64,000 nucleotides of DNA from Actinocatenispora rupis (GCF_016861975.1 NZ_BOMB01000050.1:1-64000); one strand, 5' to 3'. Positions 29,446 through 39,065 are shown, counted from the stretch's first letter. Notes: a model not told the origin generated them from the sequence alone. A program made the numbers and translations.

Positions 29446-30240
29446 ATGACGAGGATTCTGGTGACCGGCGGGACCGGGGTGTTGGGCGGCGCGTTGACGG
29501 CGCGGCTGCGCGAACGGGCCGACGTGGTGGTACTGAGCCGGAGCGCCCACGACGGCCCCGGGTACGCCCGGGGTGATCTGGAGACGGGCGAGGGGCTGGC
29601 GGACGCGCTGGCCGACGTGGACGCCGTCGCGCACTGCGCGACCGCCGCCGACTACCGCCACCCGGACCGGGACGTGGCCGCGACGCGGAACCTGCTGGCG
29701 GCGGCGGGCGACCGGCACCTCGTGTACATCTCGATCGTCGGCGTGGACCGCATCCCGTTCGGCTACTACCGGTCGAAGCTGGCCGCGGAGGGGCTGGTCG
29801 AGACGTCCGGCGCGCCGTGGACGATCCTGCGCACCACGCAGTTCCACGATCTGGTGGCGACGGGGCTGCGGCTGATGTCGCGGCTGCCCGCGCCGCTGGT
29901 GCCGACCCTGGCGGTACAGCCGGTCGACGTGGGCGAGGTCGCCGACCGCATGGCCACCCTCGTACTCGGTGAGCCGGCGGGGCGGGTGCCGGACATGGGC
30001 GGCCCGCGAGTGGAGCGCGTACCGGACCTGATGCGGGCGTACCTGGGGGCGGTGGGGAGTCGGCGGCCGACGTTCGCGGTGCCGTTCCTGGTGCCGGGCG
30101 CGGCGGCCGCGGCGTTCCGGCGCGGGCACCACCTGGCGCCGGCGCACGCGGACGGCACCCGGACGTTCGCCGACCATCTGCGTACGACGGTGGTTGCACG
30201 GGGAAGCGTTGCGGCATCGGACAATCGGTCCGACCATTGA
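29446..30240 (+). CDS. NmrA/atypical SDR NAD(P)-binding protein
   Basis: This 264-residue protein has an N-terminal dinucleotide-binding motif ILVTGGTGVLGGAL and YYRSKLAAEGLV, lacking the classical SDR YxxxK catalytic pair in its usual context. This suggests an atypical SDR (NmrA-like) sensor or a reductase with a small substrate. ATG 29446 was chosen because it begins the Rossmann strand; a GTG-led extension is possible. It is divergent from mutY with 78 bp between. Confidence 0.8.
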   Translation: MTRILVTGGTGVLGGALTARLRERADVVVLSRSAHDGPGYARGDLETGEGLADALADVDAVAHCATAADYRHPDRDVAATRNLLAAAGDRHLVYISIVGVDRIPFGYYRSKLAAEGLVETSGAPWTILRTTQFHDLVATGLRLMSRLPAPLVPTLAVQPVDVGEVADRMATLVLGEPAGRVPDMGGPRVERVPDLMRAYLGAVGSRRPTFAVPFLVPGAAAAAFRRGHHLAPAHADGTRTFADHLRTTVVARGSVAASDNRSDH

Positions 30241-30307
30241 TCGGTCATGATCGATCCGGCGCGTCGTACGGGTGATGCGCCGGGCGTCCCGCTAGCGTGT
30301 CAGCACT

Positions 30308-31021
30308 ATGCGGATGACGGTCGGCCCGCTCCCGGCAGGCGTGTACTGGCGGCGTCGGGTGATCGTGCTCGGTGCCCTGCTCGTGGTGGTTCTGCTGCTC
30401 GCGTGGGCATGTGGTGATTCGGGCGGCACGCCGAAGAGTTCGCCGACACCGGGGCACGGCGGCGCCGGGCACGGTCCGGCGAACGGTGGCGCGACCGGCA
30501 GCCCCGGCGGCTCCGCCGACCCCACGATGCCCACGCACTCCGAACCGCCGGACGGTCTGTCCACCGACGGGCCGCAGGCCGAGTCCACCCCGCCGCCCGA
30601 CGACCAGGCCCCCGTACCGCGGCCGACCGGCCCGGCGCCCGGCTGCTCCGACGACGACATGTCGGTGACCGTGCGTACCGCGTCGGAACGGATCCCGGCC
30701 GGGTCGTACCCGACGCTGTTCCTGACCATCGGCAACGGGTCCTCGCACGCCTGCACCCGCGACATCGGCGCCGACGCGCAGGAACTGTGGATCACCCACG
30801 ACGGGCACCGCGTCTGGTCCTCCGACTACTGCAAACCCAACCACGGCAAGGACGTCCGGCGCTTCGACCCCGGCGTACGGGTCACGTTCCACCTGATCTG
30901 GGACGGCCGCGGCGCGAACCGTACCTGCTCCACGCGTACGACCCTGTCGCGTGGCGACTACGAGCTGCACGGCCGGGCCGGCGGCGCCGCCAGCGACCCG
31001 TCCCGCTTCGCCCTCACCTGA
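30308..31021 (+). CDS. Membrane-anchored secreted protein of unknown function
   Basis: This 237-residue protein has one N-terminal hydrophobic helix (about 17-35) ending in AWAC, so it is either a signal anchor or an unusual lipoprotein. A Pro/Gly/Ser-rich linker follows (~36-115). The C-terminal ~120-residue domain is beta-rich with Cys residues near 113, 149, 174 and 203 that could form disulfides. I do not recognise the fold. It is convergent with the small gene at 31035. Confidence 0.6.
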   Translation: MRMTVGPLPAGVYWRRRVIVLGALLVVVLLLAWACGDSGGTPKSSPTPGHGGAGHGPANGGATGSPGGSADPTMPTHSEPPDGLSTDGPQAESTPPPDDQAPVPRPTGPAPGCSDDDMSVTVRTASERIPAGSYPTLFLTIGNGSSHACTRDIGADAQELWITHDGHRVWSSDYCKPNHGKDVRRFDPGVRVTFHLIWDGRGANRTCSTRTTLSRGDYELHGRAGGAASDPSRFALT

Positions 31022-31034
31022 CGCCCGGTCCGGG

Positions 31035-31403
31035 TCAGTCGGCCCAGTCGAGCTGCGGACCCGGCACCCCCACCGACCTCGCGTACTCCCGCGCCCGGTC
31101 ACCCGCCGCCCGGTCGCCCCGCGCGTACCGGAAGACGCGGTCGGCGAAGACCACGAACTTCTCCGTACCGGTGCCGAAGTCGCAGTACCAGCCGCCTTCC
31201 GGGGCGAGGCAGCCGGCGAGGGCGGCGGCGAGCGCCTCGGCGCAGTCGTCCGGCGCCGCCACGTACAGCAGGGTCCAGTGGGTCGGCTGCGCCGCCGTCG
31301 CGCTCCCGGTACGGGACCGGGTGACGCGGGTCAGCCGCAACGGCAACCCGTCCAGTACGCCGCCGTCGCGCAGGCTCTCCGCGACCAGTACGCCCTCGAT
31401 CAT
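31035..31403 (-). CDS. Small conserved hypothetical protein
   Basis: This 122-residue soluble protein has strands around MIEGVLVAESLR and WTLLYVAAPDD, then WYCDFGTGTEKFVVFADRVFRY. No catalytic motif is seen. ATG 31403 is chosen over an in-frame start 36 bp upstream because the fold seems to begin with MIEGVLV. It may be translated with the next upstream region or alone; the role is unknown. Confidence 0.55.
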   Translation of the reverse strand: MIEGVLVAESLRDGGVLDGLPLRLTRVTRSRTGSATAAQPTHWTLLYVAAPDDCAEALAAALAGCLAPEGGWYCDFGTGTEKFVVFADRVFRYARGDRAAGDRAREYARSVGVPGPQLDWAD

Positions 31404-31455
31404 CGGTGCCCCTTCCGCCGGGACCGACGCTAGGGGCACGCCCTGACAACCGACG

Positions 31456-32532
31456 TCAGACGTACCGCTCCAGGATGGACGCCTCGGCCAGCCGGGACAG
31501 ACCCTCCCGCACCGTACGCGCGCGGCTGTCGCCGACGCCGTCCACGGCCTGCAGATCCTCGACCGTCGCGCCCAGCAACCGTTGCAGCCCGCCGAAGTGG
31601 TCCACCAGCCGGTCCACGACGGCGGCCGGTAGCCGCGGCACCTTCGCCAGCAACCGGAAGCCGAGCGGGCTGATCGCCGCGTCCAGCGCGTCGGTCGTCG
31701 GCGGGTAGCTCAACGCCTTCGCCACCGCCGTCAGGTCCAGCAGCTCCGTCGCGGACAGCTCGTCCAGCAACGCCAGCACCTCGTGCACCTCCGGCGGCGT
31801 ACGCCCCGGCGGGAAATAGTCGCGGATGACCAGCGTGCGGTCCTCGTCCACCCCGGCCATCAGCTCGTCCAGCTGCAACGCCAGCAGGCGGCCGTCGGTG
31901 CCGAGCTCGATCACGTACCCCTCGATCTCGTCGGCGATCCGGCGCACCATCTCCAGCCGCTGCACCACCGCCATCGCGTCGCGCACGGTGACGAGATCCT
32001 CGATCTCCAGCGCGGACAGCGTGCCCGACACCTCGTCCAGCCGCGCCTTGTACCGCTCCAGCGTCGCGAGTGCCTGGTTCGCGCGCGACAGTATGGCCGC
32101 CGAGTCGTCGAGTACGTGCCGCTGCCCCGTCACGTACAGGCTGATGATGTGCATCGACTGGCTCACCGAGATCACCGGGTACCCGGTCTGCCGGGCGACC
32201 CGCTCCGCGGTGCGGTGCCGCGTGCCGGACTCCTCCGTCGGGATCGACGGGTCCGGCATCAGGTGCACCGCCGCCTGCACGATCCGGGAACAGTCGTTGG
32301 TCAGGATGACCGCGCCGTCCATCTTGCACAGCTCGCGCAGCCGCGTCGCCGAGAACTCCACGTCGAGCGGGAAACCACCGGTGCACAGCGTGTCGACGGC
32401 GCGGTCGTACCCCAGCACGATGAGGGCGCCGGTGTTGCCGCGGAGGATCCGCTCCAGCCCCTCCCGGAGTGCGGTGCCCGGCGCCATCAGCGCGAGCGTC
32501 GCCCGCAGCGGATCATCCCGGTCGATTGGCAC
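31456..32532 (-). CDS. disA: DNA integrity scanning diadenylate cyclase
   Basis: DisA makes cyclic di-AMP from two ATP and scans DNA for branched structures. The 358-residue protein has the DAC domain with DGA (CKMDGAVIL) and RHR ([10 protein letters not shown]) catalytic motifs, a helical spine, and a C-terminal helix-hairpin-helix domain ([16 protein letters not shown]). GTG 32532 has an AAGGAG ribosome site 8 bases upstream and gives the normal length; the frame extends 50 codons further but without homology. radA lies upstream, as in other actinobacteria. Confidence 0.95.
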   Translation of the reverse strand: MPIDRDDPLRATLALMAPGTALREGLERILRGNTGALIVLGYDRAVDTLCTGGFPLDVEFSATRLRELCKMDGAVILTNDCSRIVQAAVHLMPDPSIPTEESGTRHRTAERVARQTGYPVISVSQSMHIISLYVTGQRHVLDDSAAILSRANQALATLERYKARLDEVSGTLSALEIEDLVTVRDAMAVVQRLEMVRRIADEIEGYVIELGTDGRLLALQLDELMAGVDEDRTLVIRDYFPPGRTPPEVHEVLALLDELSATELLDLTAVAKALSYPPTTDALDAAISPLGFRLLAKVPRLPAAVVDRLVDHFGGLQRLLGATVEDLQAVDGVGDSRARTVREGLSRLAEASILERYV

Positions 32533-32811
32533 CTCGCTGCTCCTTCGCCTCTCCCGCGCTGGCGTCCGGCCCCCGCGCCAAAACAGTCTATGGAGTCTAG
32601 GACCCGCCCCAACCGTCCCCGGGCCCAACGGATCACCCTTCGTGAACAAACCGCGGCCATCCGCGCCGCCGGTGGTGGACACACCGCCCAGAACGGCCCA
32701 GCAGACCCGGGTCCGGTCCGAAACCCGACACCCACTTGGTGCGGTACTCCAGCCAGCCGGTCACCGACCGTCGACGCCGGCCGCGTCGCCGCGGACCCTG
32801 CGCCGCGTCGG

Positions 32812-34245
32812 TCAGCCGATCGCGCGCAGCGCGCCGCCCAGGTCGGACACCTCCACCACGGTCAGGCCCTTCGGTGGCGCCGAACCCGTCGCCGCCGGCC
32901 CACAACCGGCCGGGATGAGCGCGCGGGTGAAACCCATCCGGGCCGCCTCCGCGAGCCGGCGCGGCACCGCCGACACCGGCCGTACCTCACCGGCCAGGCC
33001 CACCTCGCCGATCGCCACCAGGCTCGCCGGGATCGGGAAGTCGCGCGCCGCGGACGCCACCGCCAACCCCACCGCCAGGTCCGCCGCCGGCTCCGCCACC
33101 TTCACCCCGCCGACAGTCGCGGCGAACACCTCACGGTCGTGCAGCCGTACCTTGCACCGCCGCTCCAGTACGGCGAGGGCCATGGCCAGGCGCGCCGAGT
33201 CGAGCCCGGACACCGCGCGCCGCGGCGACGGGATCACCGACGGCGCCACCAGCGCCTGTACCTCGGCCAGCAGCGGCCGGCGCCCCTCCACCGTGACCGT
33301 CACGCAGGTGCCCGGCACCGGATCGGCGTGCCGGGACAGGAACAGCCCGGACGGGTCGGCCAGGCCGCGGATGCCGCCGTCGTGCATCTCGAAGCAGCCG
33401 ACCTCGTCGGCCGCACCGAACCGGTTCTTCACCGCCCGCACCAGCCGCAGCGTCGAGTGCCGGTCGCCCTCGAAGTGCAGCACCACGTCCACCAGATGCT
33501 CCAGTACGCGCGGGCCGGCGATCGCGCCGTCCTTCGTCACGTGGCCGACGAGGACGGTGGCGATGCCGCGCTCCTTCGCCACCGCGACGAGCGCCGCGGT
33601 GACCGCGCGGACCTGGGTGACGCCGCCCGGCGCGCCGTCCACCTCCGGCGACGCGATCGTCTGTACCGAGTCGAGGATGAGCAGGCCCGGCTTGACCGCG
33701 TCGATGTGGCCGAGCACGGCGGACAGGTCGGTCTCGGTGGCGAGGTAGAGCCGGTCGTGCAGCGCACCCGTACGCTCCGCGCGCAGGCGCACCTGCGCCG
33801 CCGACTCCTCGCCGCTGACCACCAGCGACGGTGCGGTGGCGCCGGTCGCGCACCAGCGGTGCGCCACCTCCAGCAGCAGCGTCGACTTGCCCACGCCCGG
33901 CTCGCCGGCGAGCAGCACCACCGCGCCCGGCACCAGGCCACCGCCGAGCACCCGGTCCAGCTCGTCGACGCCCGTCGGGCGGCGCGCCGCCTGCTCCAGG
34001 TCGACCGTACCGATGGGGCTGGCCGGCTCGGACGGTGCGCGCGCGGCCAGCGCCGGGACGGCCGCGGCGACGGCGCCACCGGCACTCGGCGCGGTCTCGA
34101 CCACCGAGTTCCAGGTACCGCAGTCCGGGCAGCGGCCGACCCACTTGGGCGTGGCGTAACCACAGGAGTCGCAGTGGTACGCGGGGCGGACGGTCCGGAC
34201 CGCCTTGGCCGTCGAGCCGCGGCCGGTCGAGCTACGCGAGGTCAC
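32812..34245 (-). CDS. radA: DNA repair protein RadA
   Basis: RadA (Sms) is a RecA-like, DnaB-type helicase that aids recombination branch migration. The 477-residue protein has a C4 zinc finger (CDSCGY...CPDCG), Walker A GEPGVGKST, KNRFG motif (VKNRFGAADEVGCF) and the Lon-like C-terminal domain (GGVKVAEPAADLAV). It starts at GTG 34245. The 279-bp gap to disA holds no supported gene. RadA is known to restrain DisA activity in Bacillus, so the pairing is functional. Confidence 0.95.
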   Translation of the reverse strand: MTSRSSTGRGSTAKAVRTVRPAYHCDSCGYATPKWVGRCPDCGTWNSVVETAPSAGGAVAAAVPALAARAPSEPASPIGTVDLEQAARRPTGVDELDRVLGGGLVPGAVVLLAGEPGVGKSTLLLEVAHRWCATGATAPSLVVSGEESAAQVRLRAERTGALHDRLYLATETDLSAVLGHIDAVKPGLLILDSVQTIASPEVDGAPGGVTQVRAVTAALVAVAKERGIATVLVGHVTKDGAIAGPRVLEHLVDVVLHFEGDRHSTLRLVRAVKNRFGAADEVGCFEMHDGGIRGLADPSGLFLSRHADPVPGTCVTVTVEGRRPLLAEVQALVAPSVIPSPRRAVSGLDSARLAMALAVLERRCKVRLHDREVFAATVGGVKVAEPAADLAVGLAVASAARDFPIPASLVAIGEVGLAGEVRPVSAVPRRLAEAARMGFTRALIPAGCGPAATGSAPPKGLTVVEVSDLGGALRAIG

Positions 34246-34289
34246 GTCCGCACGCTATGCCCCGGGTACGACATCCGTGCCGGGACGCG

Positions 34290-34955
34290 CTACTCGCCGC
34301 TCCCGACGTGCGGCTGGGCGCTGCGCTCGGTGACCTGGTCCGGCAGCGCGACCGGGACGTCGATCGGCACCGCGCCGGCCTTCTGGAAGTGGAACACCAG
34401 CGTCACCGACTCGCCCGGGTTGAGCGGGTGGTTCACGTTGAACAGCTCCAGGAATTGGCCCTGGTCCGGGATCAGGTCGACGAGGCCCTGCGTCGGAACG
34501 CCGATCTGGAACCGGTCCGGTCCGGGCGGCTGGTTCGCCGGCGACGGCGAGGGGGAACCCTTCGGGCTGCCCGACGGGCTCGGCGAACTGGCGTTGTTGA
34601 CGTACACCACGGACTGGGCGTCGGTCGTGTCGACGGACGTCAGCGTGTCGTTGTTCTCGCCCGCGTTGGCGATGCGCACGACGAGCGGCGCGTTCTCACC
34701 CTTCGCGTACGTCCGGTTGGCGTCGCCGCGGAACGCGACGGTCAGGTCGCGCAGGGCGATCGTGCCGTCGGCGGACGTCGCGTTGGCGCCCTGTACGGCC
34801 GGCTTGATCTTCGCGGTCTCGGAGATCTGGCCGGCACCACAGCCGGCCAGCAGCGCGACGGCGCCCGCACCGGCGAGCAGCGCCAGCGATCCGCGCCGGG
34901 TGATCCGACGCAGTCGCGCCGGAGACGACGATGGCCGAACTTCACTGCGGCTCAC
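34290..34955 (-). CDS. Conserved actinobacterial lipoprotein
   Basis: This 221-residue protein has a twin-Arg-rich signal with lipobox LAGC (Cys39). The mature part has a beta-sandwich-like domain (ALRDLTVAFRG, LVVRIANAGENNDTLTSVDT) interrupted by a Ser/Pro-rich insertion, and a second half with VTLVFHFQKAG. The layout resembles actinobacterial copper-chaperone-like (DUF461/PCu(A)C) lipoproteins, but no Met/His copper motif is evident. It lies just upstream of radA on the same strand, 44 bp away. Confidence 0.65.
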   Translation of the reverse strand: MSRSEVRPSSSPARLRRITRRGSLALLAGAGAVALLAGCGAGQISETAKIKPAVQGANATSADGTIALRDLTVAFRGDANRTYAKGENAPLVVRIANAGENNDTLTSVDTTDAQSVVYVNNASSPSPSGSPKGSPSPSPANQPPGPDRFQIGVPTQGLVDLIPDQGQFLELFNVNHPLNPGESVTLVFHFQKAGAVPIDVPVALPDQVTERSAQPHVGSGE

Positions 34956-35217
34956 GGTGCGGATCCTCCTCGACGGGCGCCCAACTGCAGGCCACCGAAC
35001 AGCGTAATGCCGCCCCGGTCACCCCGTGCGCCGGGTCGGGCGATCCGCCCCACCGGGTACCCCGGGCCCCGCCCGGCCGGTCCGCGCGACCCGTTCCGCC
35101 CTCGTCACGACGGCGCGCGTACCGCTCTGTTGAGCCGATCCCGGGCGTTCCGGGCGGGAGGTCCGTTCCGTCCGGGCCGGCGTCGTTCGCCCCGCGTACG
35201 GCCGCGTCGGTCGGCGG

Positions 35218-36039
35218 TCAGGTGAGCCGGGCGCCGGCGAGTACGAGGAGGGCGACGTCGACGAGGGCGACGACCAGGACGGTGCGGAACGTGGCGCGCG
35301 AGCCGGGCCGTCGGCCGTACGCGGCGCCCACGGCGAGCGCCACCGCGGCGACCGCGAACCCGGCGAGCCCCCACGCGTCGCGCGTGCCGTACGCGAGCAG
35401 GCCCGACGCGGTGAGCAGCAGCAACGCGCCGACCAGCCAGCTCGGGCCGGCGCCGAGCCGGTGCGGCAGCCCGCGTACTCCGGTGGCGCGGTCGGCGGCC
35501 AGGTCCGGCAGCGTGTTGAAGAAGTGCGCACCGCCGCCGAGGGCCGCGCCCGCCGCGCACAGCCACCACGGCGGCACCGCCGGCACCCCCAGCACCACGA
35601 ACGCCGGCAGCAGCGCGAACGACACCAGGTACGGCATTACCGACAGCGGCGTGCCCTTCAGCGGCCGGTTGTACAGCCAGCCGCTGGCCACCGCGACCAG
35701 GTGCACGGTGCCCGCCAGCCACCCCGACAGCAACGACAGCGGTACGCAGCAGGCCGCGGCCACCACCGCCGCCCGCCCGAGTACGGCCGGGGCCACGTCG
35801 CCGGTCGCCGTGGGTTTGTCCGTACGCCCCGCGGCGGTGTCGCGCGCGGCGTCCAGCCAGTCGTTGCTCCAGCCGATCGAGAGCTGCCCGGCGAGTACGG
35901 CCGCGGCGACGGCGGCCGTGCCGGCACCGCCCCGGCCGACCGCACCGGCCAGTACCGTCGCGACGGCGGTGACCGCGACCGTCGGTTCCGGATGGCAGCC
36001 CCGGGCCAGTGCGTACCCGGTGCGCGTCAGGCGCCCCAC
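35218..36039 (-). CDS. UbiA-family prenyltransferase
   Basis: This 273-residue integral membrane enzyme of about eight helices has the two Asp-rich motifs: N59-D60-x2-D63-x3-D67 (NDWLDAARD) and DLAADRATG. UbiA members transfer a polyprenyl or prenyl chain to an aromatic acceptor. It is divergent from the methyltransferase / type III PKS pair, so it may prenylate the PKS product. A quinone or chlorophyll-type role is also possible. Confidence 0.85.
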   Translation of the reverse strand: MGRLTRTGYALARGCHPEPTVAVTAVATVLAGAVGRGGAGTAAVAAAVLAGQLSIGWSNDWLDAARDTAAGRTDKPTATGDVAPAVLGRAAVVAAACCVPLSLLSGWLAGTVHLVAVASGWLYNRPLKGTPLSVMPYLVSFALLPAFVVLGVPAVPPWWLCAAGAALGGGAHFFNTLPDLAADRATGVRGLPHRLGAGPSWLVGALLLLTASGLLAYGTRDAWGLAGFAVAAVALAVGAAYGRRPGSRATFRTVLVVALVDVALLVLAGARLT

Positions 36040-36148
36040 CCCGCCCAGTCTGCCCGTCCGCCCGGCGGTGCCCGGCCCGGCGCGCGCGGATCGGGGCGCG
36101 GTGAACCGTACGCGGCGGCGTTCCGTGTGTCAGTCTCGGAGGGTGCCG

Positions 36149-36976
36149 ATGGTCCGACATGGTGTGATCGGTGGTCCGGAGACCGGACCGCGGCACCCGG
36201 CGCGCCCGGTCCGCCGCAACGACCTCGGCCAGTACGTGCAGCTCGCGGCGGAGTGGTGGCGGCCCGACGGCGCGTTCGCGGCGCTGACCTGGCTCGCCGA
36301 GGCGCGCGCGAGGCTCGTACCGCCGGCGACCCGGCCCGGCGCCGTCCTCGTCGACCTGGGCTGCGGCGGCGGCCTGCTCGCCCCGTGGCTCGCCGGCAAG
36401 GGCTACCGGCACGTCGGCGTCGACCCGGTCGGTACGTCACTGGTCATCGCCGCCGCGCACGGCGTCACCCCGGTCCGCGGCGACGCCACCCGGGTACCGC
36501 TGCCGGACGGGTGCTGCGACGTCGTCGTCGCCGGCGAACTGCTGGAGCACGTCACCGACCCGGCCCGGGTGGTGGCCGAGGCGGCCCGGCTGCTGCGCCC
36601 CGGTGGCCTGCTCGTCGGCGACACCGTCAACGCGACCGCCCTCGCCCGCCTCGCCCTCGTACGGATCGGCGAACGCATCCCCGGCCTCGTCCCGCCCGGC
36701 ATCCACGACCCCGACCTGTTCGTACCGCCGCGGTTGGTGGTCGACGCCGGCGTACGGCACGGGCTGCGCATGGCCGTCCGCGGGCTCCGTCCGGCGGTAC
36801 CGAGCTTCCTGCGGTTCCTGCTGACGGGGCGCGGCCCGGTGCCGATGCTGCCCTCCGCGGGCACCGCGCTGACCTACCAGTTCCGAGGGAGGCGAGTGCC
36901 CGTGCCCGGCACCGACGACCGTCCCGATCCGCCGCCCGGAGTGTCCACTGTGGACCATTCGGTGGTACGGCGGTGA
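36149..36976 (+). CDS. UbiG-like SAM methyltransferase
   Basis: This 275-residue O-methyltransferase resembles UbiG/COQ3: LGQYVQLAAEWWRPDG near the N-terminus, SAM loop VLVDLGCGGGLLAPWLA and GELLEHVTDPARVV. ATG 36149 has GGAGG six bases upstream; GTG 36143 is an alternative. Its TGA overlaps the type III PKS GTG by four bases, so the two are co-translated. It would methylate a phenolic hydroxyl, probably of the PKS product. Confidence 0.85.
   Translation: MVRHGVIGGPETGPRHPARPVRRNDLGQYVQLAAEWWRPDGAFAALTWLAEARARLVPPATRPGAVLVDLGCGGGLLAPWLAGKGYRHVGVDPVGTSLVIAAAHGVTPVRGDATRVPLPDGCCDVVVAGELLEHVTDPARVVAEAARLLRPGGLLVGDTVNATALARLALVRIGERIPGLVPPGIHDPDLFVPPRLVVDAGVRHGLRMAVRGLRPAVPSFLRFLLTGRGPVPMLPSAGTALTYQFRGRRVPVPGTDDRPDPPPGVSTVDHSVVRR
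36943..36955. repeat. Iterated palindrome GTCCACTGTGGAC, copy 3
   Basis: A 13-bp near-palindrome (all six flanking pairs match around a central T) inside the 3' end of the UbiG-like gene. Confidence 0.6.
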
Positions 36977-37995
36977 GGCCGGTGATCGCCGGCCTCGGCG
37001 TCGCGTACCCGCCGGCGGTGTCGCAGGAGGCGCTGTGGGACGGCTTCTTCGCCGGCCACTACCGCGAGGTGCACGCCGCGCGCCGGATCTTCGCGCACTC
37101 CGGCGTCGCCCGCCGCCACCCCGCCGTCGACCCGGTACGCGAGGACATCTCCGCGCTCGGCACCGGCGCCCGCATGAGCCGGTACGTCGAGACCGCGTTG
37201 CCGCTCGGCCGTACCGCGGTGGCCGCCGCGCTCGCCGACGCCGGACTGGCCGCCGCGGACATCGGCCTGCTCGCCGTCGCCACCTGCACCGGGTACGCCA
37301 CGCCCGGCGTCGACGTCCGCCTCGCCGCCGACCTCGGCTTCGCCCCGGACGTGTCCCGGCTGCTCATCGGCCACATGGGCTGCTACGCCGCGCTGCCCGC
37401 CCTCGGCGCCGTCACCGACTACGTCACCGCGCGCCGCCGCCCCGCCGTACTCCTCTGCGTCGAGGTGACGTCGCTGCACATCCAGCCGCCCACCCGGGAC
37501 CTGTCCCAGGTCGTGTCGCACGCGCTGTTCTCCGACGCCGCGGCCGCCGTCGTGGTCCGCCCCGAAGCCCCCGGGTACGCGGTGCTCGACGTGATCGCGG
37601 CCACCGACCCGGCCACCGCCGACCAGATGACCTGGGACGTCACCGACCTCGGCTTCCGCATGGGCCTCTCCGCCCGGGTACCGGACTCGCTGGCGACCCA
37701 GCTCCCCGGCCTGGTCGCCACCCTGCTCGACCGGCACGGCCTCGACCGCACCGACGTCGCGCACTGGGCGGTGCACCCGGGCGGCCCGCGCATCCTCGAC
37801 GTCGTACAGAAGGAGCTGGACCTGCCGCCGTCCGCGCTCGCGCCGTCCCGCGACACCCTCCGCGACCACGGCAACTGCTCCTCACCCACGGTCCTCCTGG
37901 TACTCCAGCGCATCGCGGCCGCGCCCGGCGAGTACGTGGTGGCGTTGGCGTTCGGTCCCGGCCTGACGCTCTACGGCGCCCTGCTCCGTGCCTGA
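36973..37995 (+). CDS. Type III polyketide synthase
   Basis: This 340-residue chalcone-synthase-like enzyme makes resorcinol, pyrone or phloroglucinol rings from CoA starters and malonyl-CoA. The catalytic triad is Cys137 (GHMGCYAAL), His268 (WAVHPGGPRI) and Asn301 (DHGNCSSPT). The start GTG 36973 overlaps the methyltransferase stop. With the UbiA gene it forms a minimal cluster for a methylated, possibly prenylated, phenolic lipid. The starter is unknown. Confidence 0.9.
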   Translation: MRPVIAGLGVAYPPAVSQEALWDGFFAGHYREVHAARRIFAHSGVARRHPAVDPVREDISALGTGARMSRYVETALPLGRTAVAAALADAGLAAADIGLLAVATCTGYATPGVDVRLAADLGFAPDVSRLLIGHMGCYAALPALGAVTDYVTARRRPAVLLCVEVTSLHIQPPTRDLSQVVSHALFSDAAAAVVVRPEAPGYAVLDVIAATDPATADQMTWDVTDLGFRMGLSARVPDSLATQLPGLVATLLDRHGLDRTDVAHWAVHPGGPRILDVVQKELDLPPSALAPSRDTLRDHGNCSSPTVLLVLQRIAAAPGEYVVALAFGPGLTLYGALLRA

Positions 37996-38008
37996 CCTGG
38001 TACGCGGG

Positions 38009-38758
38009 TCAGGCGACCAGCGCGGGCAGCCGGTCGGTGAAGTCCGCCGCGCTGCGCGTGGACGGCACCATGCTCCGTACGGTGCCGTGACGGTCGACGA
38101 GCAACGCGCCGCCGGTGTCGGTGGCGGGCGTGGCGCGGGCGCCGGCGGCGACGGCGCTGGCGAGGATGCCGTCCGGGTCGACCGCGGTCACCACGTGCGC
38201 GCCGGTGGGAATGGTCGGCAGTGCCGGCTGTTCGGTGCCCGCGCCGACCACGAGTACCGTGATCCGCCGGTGCGCCGCGGCCTGCACCGTGCCGGCCACC
38301 AGCCCGGTACAGGCGCAGTGCCGGACCAGCAGTACGACGACCGGATGGGTGTCACGCAGAGCGACGGCGTGGCCGGTCGCGCCGGTGAGCCGGAGGTCGG
38401 GCAACGGCGCGCCGGTCTGCACGGCGGTGGGCGAACCGCTCGGCCGCCGGTCGCCGGTCGCCGTACGGCTGCCCTGCGGCCACATCGCGGCGAACAGGCT
38501 CGTCGTGGTCACCAGGATCGCCATCGTGACGAGGATCAGCGGCAGCGCCAGGTGGTGCAGCCGCTGGCTGGACCGCAGCCCGTACCGCCGGAAGAGGACC
38601 TCGCGGCGCAGCTCACGGCGTACTCGCGCGGCTTCGTGGTCCAGCTCGGCGGCGTCGTCGGGGATGACGATCCGGCCCCACTCGGCCGGGAAGCCGGGCA
38701 GGCCGTCGGGATCCGGCGACCTGCGGCCGCCGTCGTCGTCACCGCGTGGACCGCTCAC
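38009..38758 (-). CDS. Membrane-anchored thioredoxin-fold-like protein
   Basis: This 249-residue protein has a basic and acidic N-terminal segment, one TM helix (about residues 74-95), and an extracytoplasmic domain resembling redoxins (PLPDLRLTG, VVVLLVRHCACTG, ALLVDRHGTVRSMVPS). The Cys pair is C-x-C, not C-x2-C, so classical disulfide exchange is uncertain. GTG 38758 has GAGGAGG six bases upstream, and longer in-frame starts are unlikely. It is convergent with the PKS. Confidence 0.65.
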   Translation of the reverse strand: MSGPRGDDDGGRRSPDPDGLPGFPAEWGRIVIPDDAAELDHEAARVRRELRREVLFRRYGLRSSQRLHHLALPLILVTMAILVTTTSLFAAMWPQGSRTATGDRRPSGSPTAVQTGAPLPDLRLTGATGHAVALRDTHPVVVLLVRHCACTGLVAGTVQAAAHRRITVLVVGAGTEQPALPTIPTGAHVVTAVDPDGILASAVAAGARATPATDTGGALLVDRHGTVRSMVPSTRSAADFTDRLPALVA

Positions 38759-39065
38759 CGCTGCCTCCTCGGCCGCTGTGGTTCCACTCTCCCTCACCTT
38801 GCGCGCCAGCACCAGATCTCCGGCGCGAGAGATCGGATCCCGACCGCGCCCGCCGTACGTATCGGGACGAAGCTGACACATCACAGAGAGTACCTGCTGA
38901 GCGACCGATGGTCCGTATCGACTGTCCACAGCAGACGGAGAAGCCGTTTGTCAAGTTGAGTCGGACTCCTCACACGGCCCTGACCTGCGGTTATGGCGGC
39001 GTGCGGACTCCCGGTCGGCCGGTACGCCGTGTTACCCTTGACACAGCGAAAGGGGTTTCGAACCT
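38759..39065. other. Intergenic region between redoxin-like gene and carD
   Basis: These 307 bp hold the two divergent promoters and no supported gene. AT content rises near the carD end. A promoter candidate for carD is listed separately. Confidence 0.5.
39030..39038 (+). promoter_or_regulatory. Extended -10 candidate for carD
   Basis: TGTTACCCT fits an extended -10 (TG-N-TACCCT) about 30 bases upstream of the carD ATG, leaving a short leader that contains AAAGGGG. A TTGACA also occurs at 39038 but would place a -10 over the start codon. Both readings are tentative. Confidence 0.3.
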
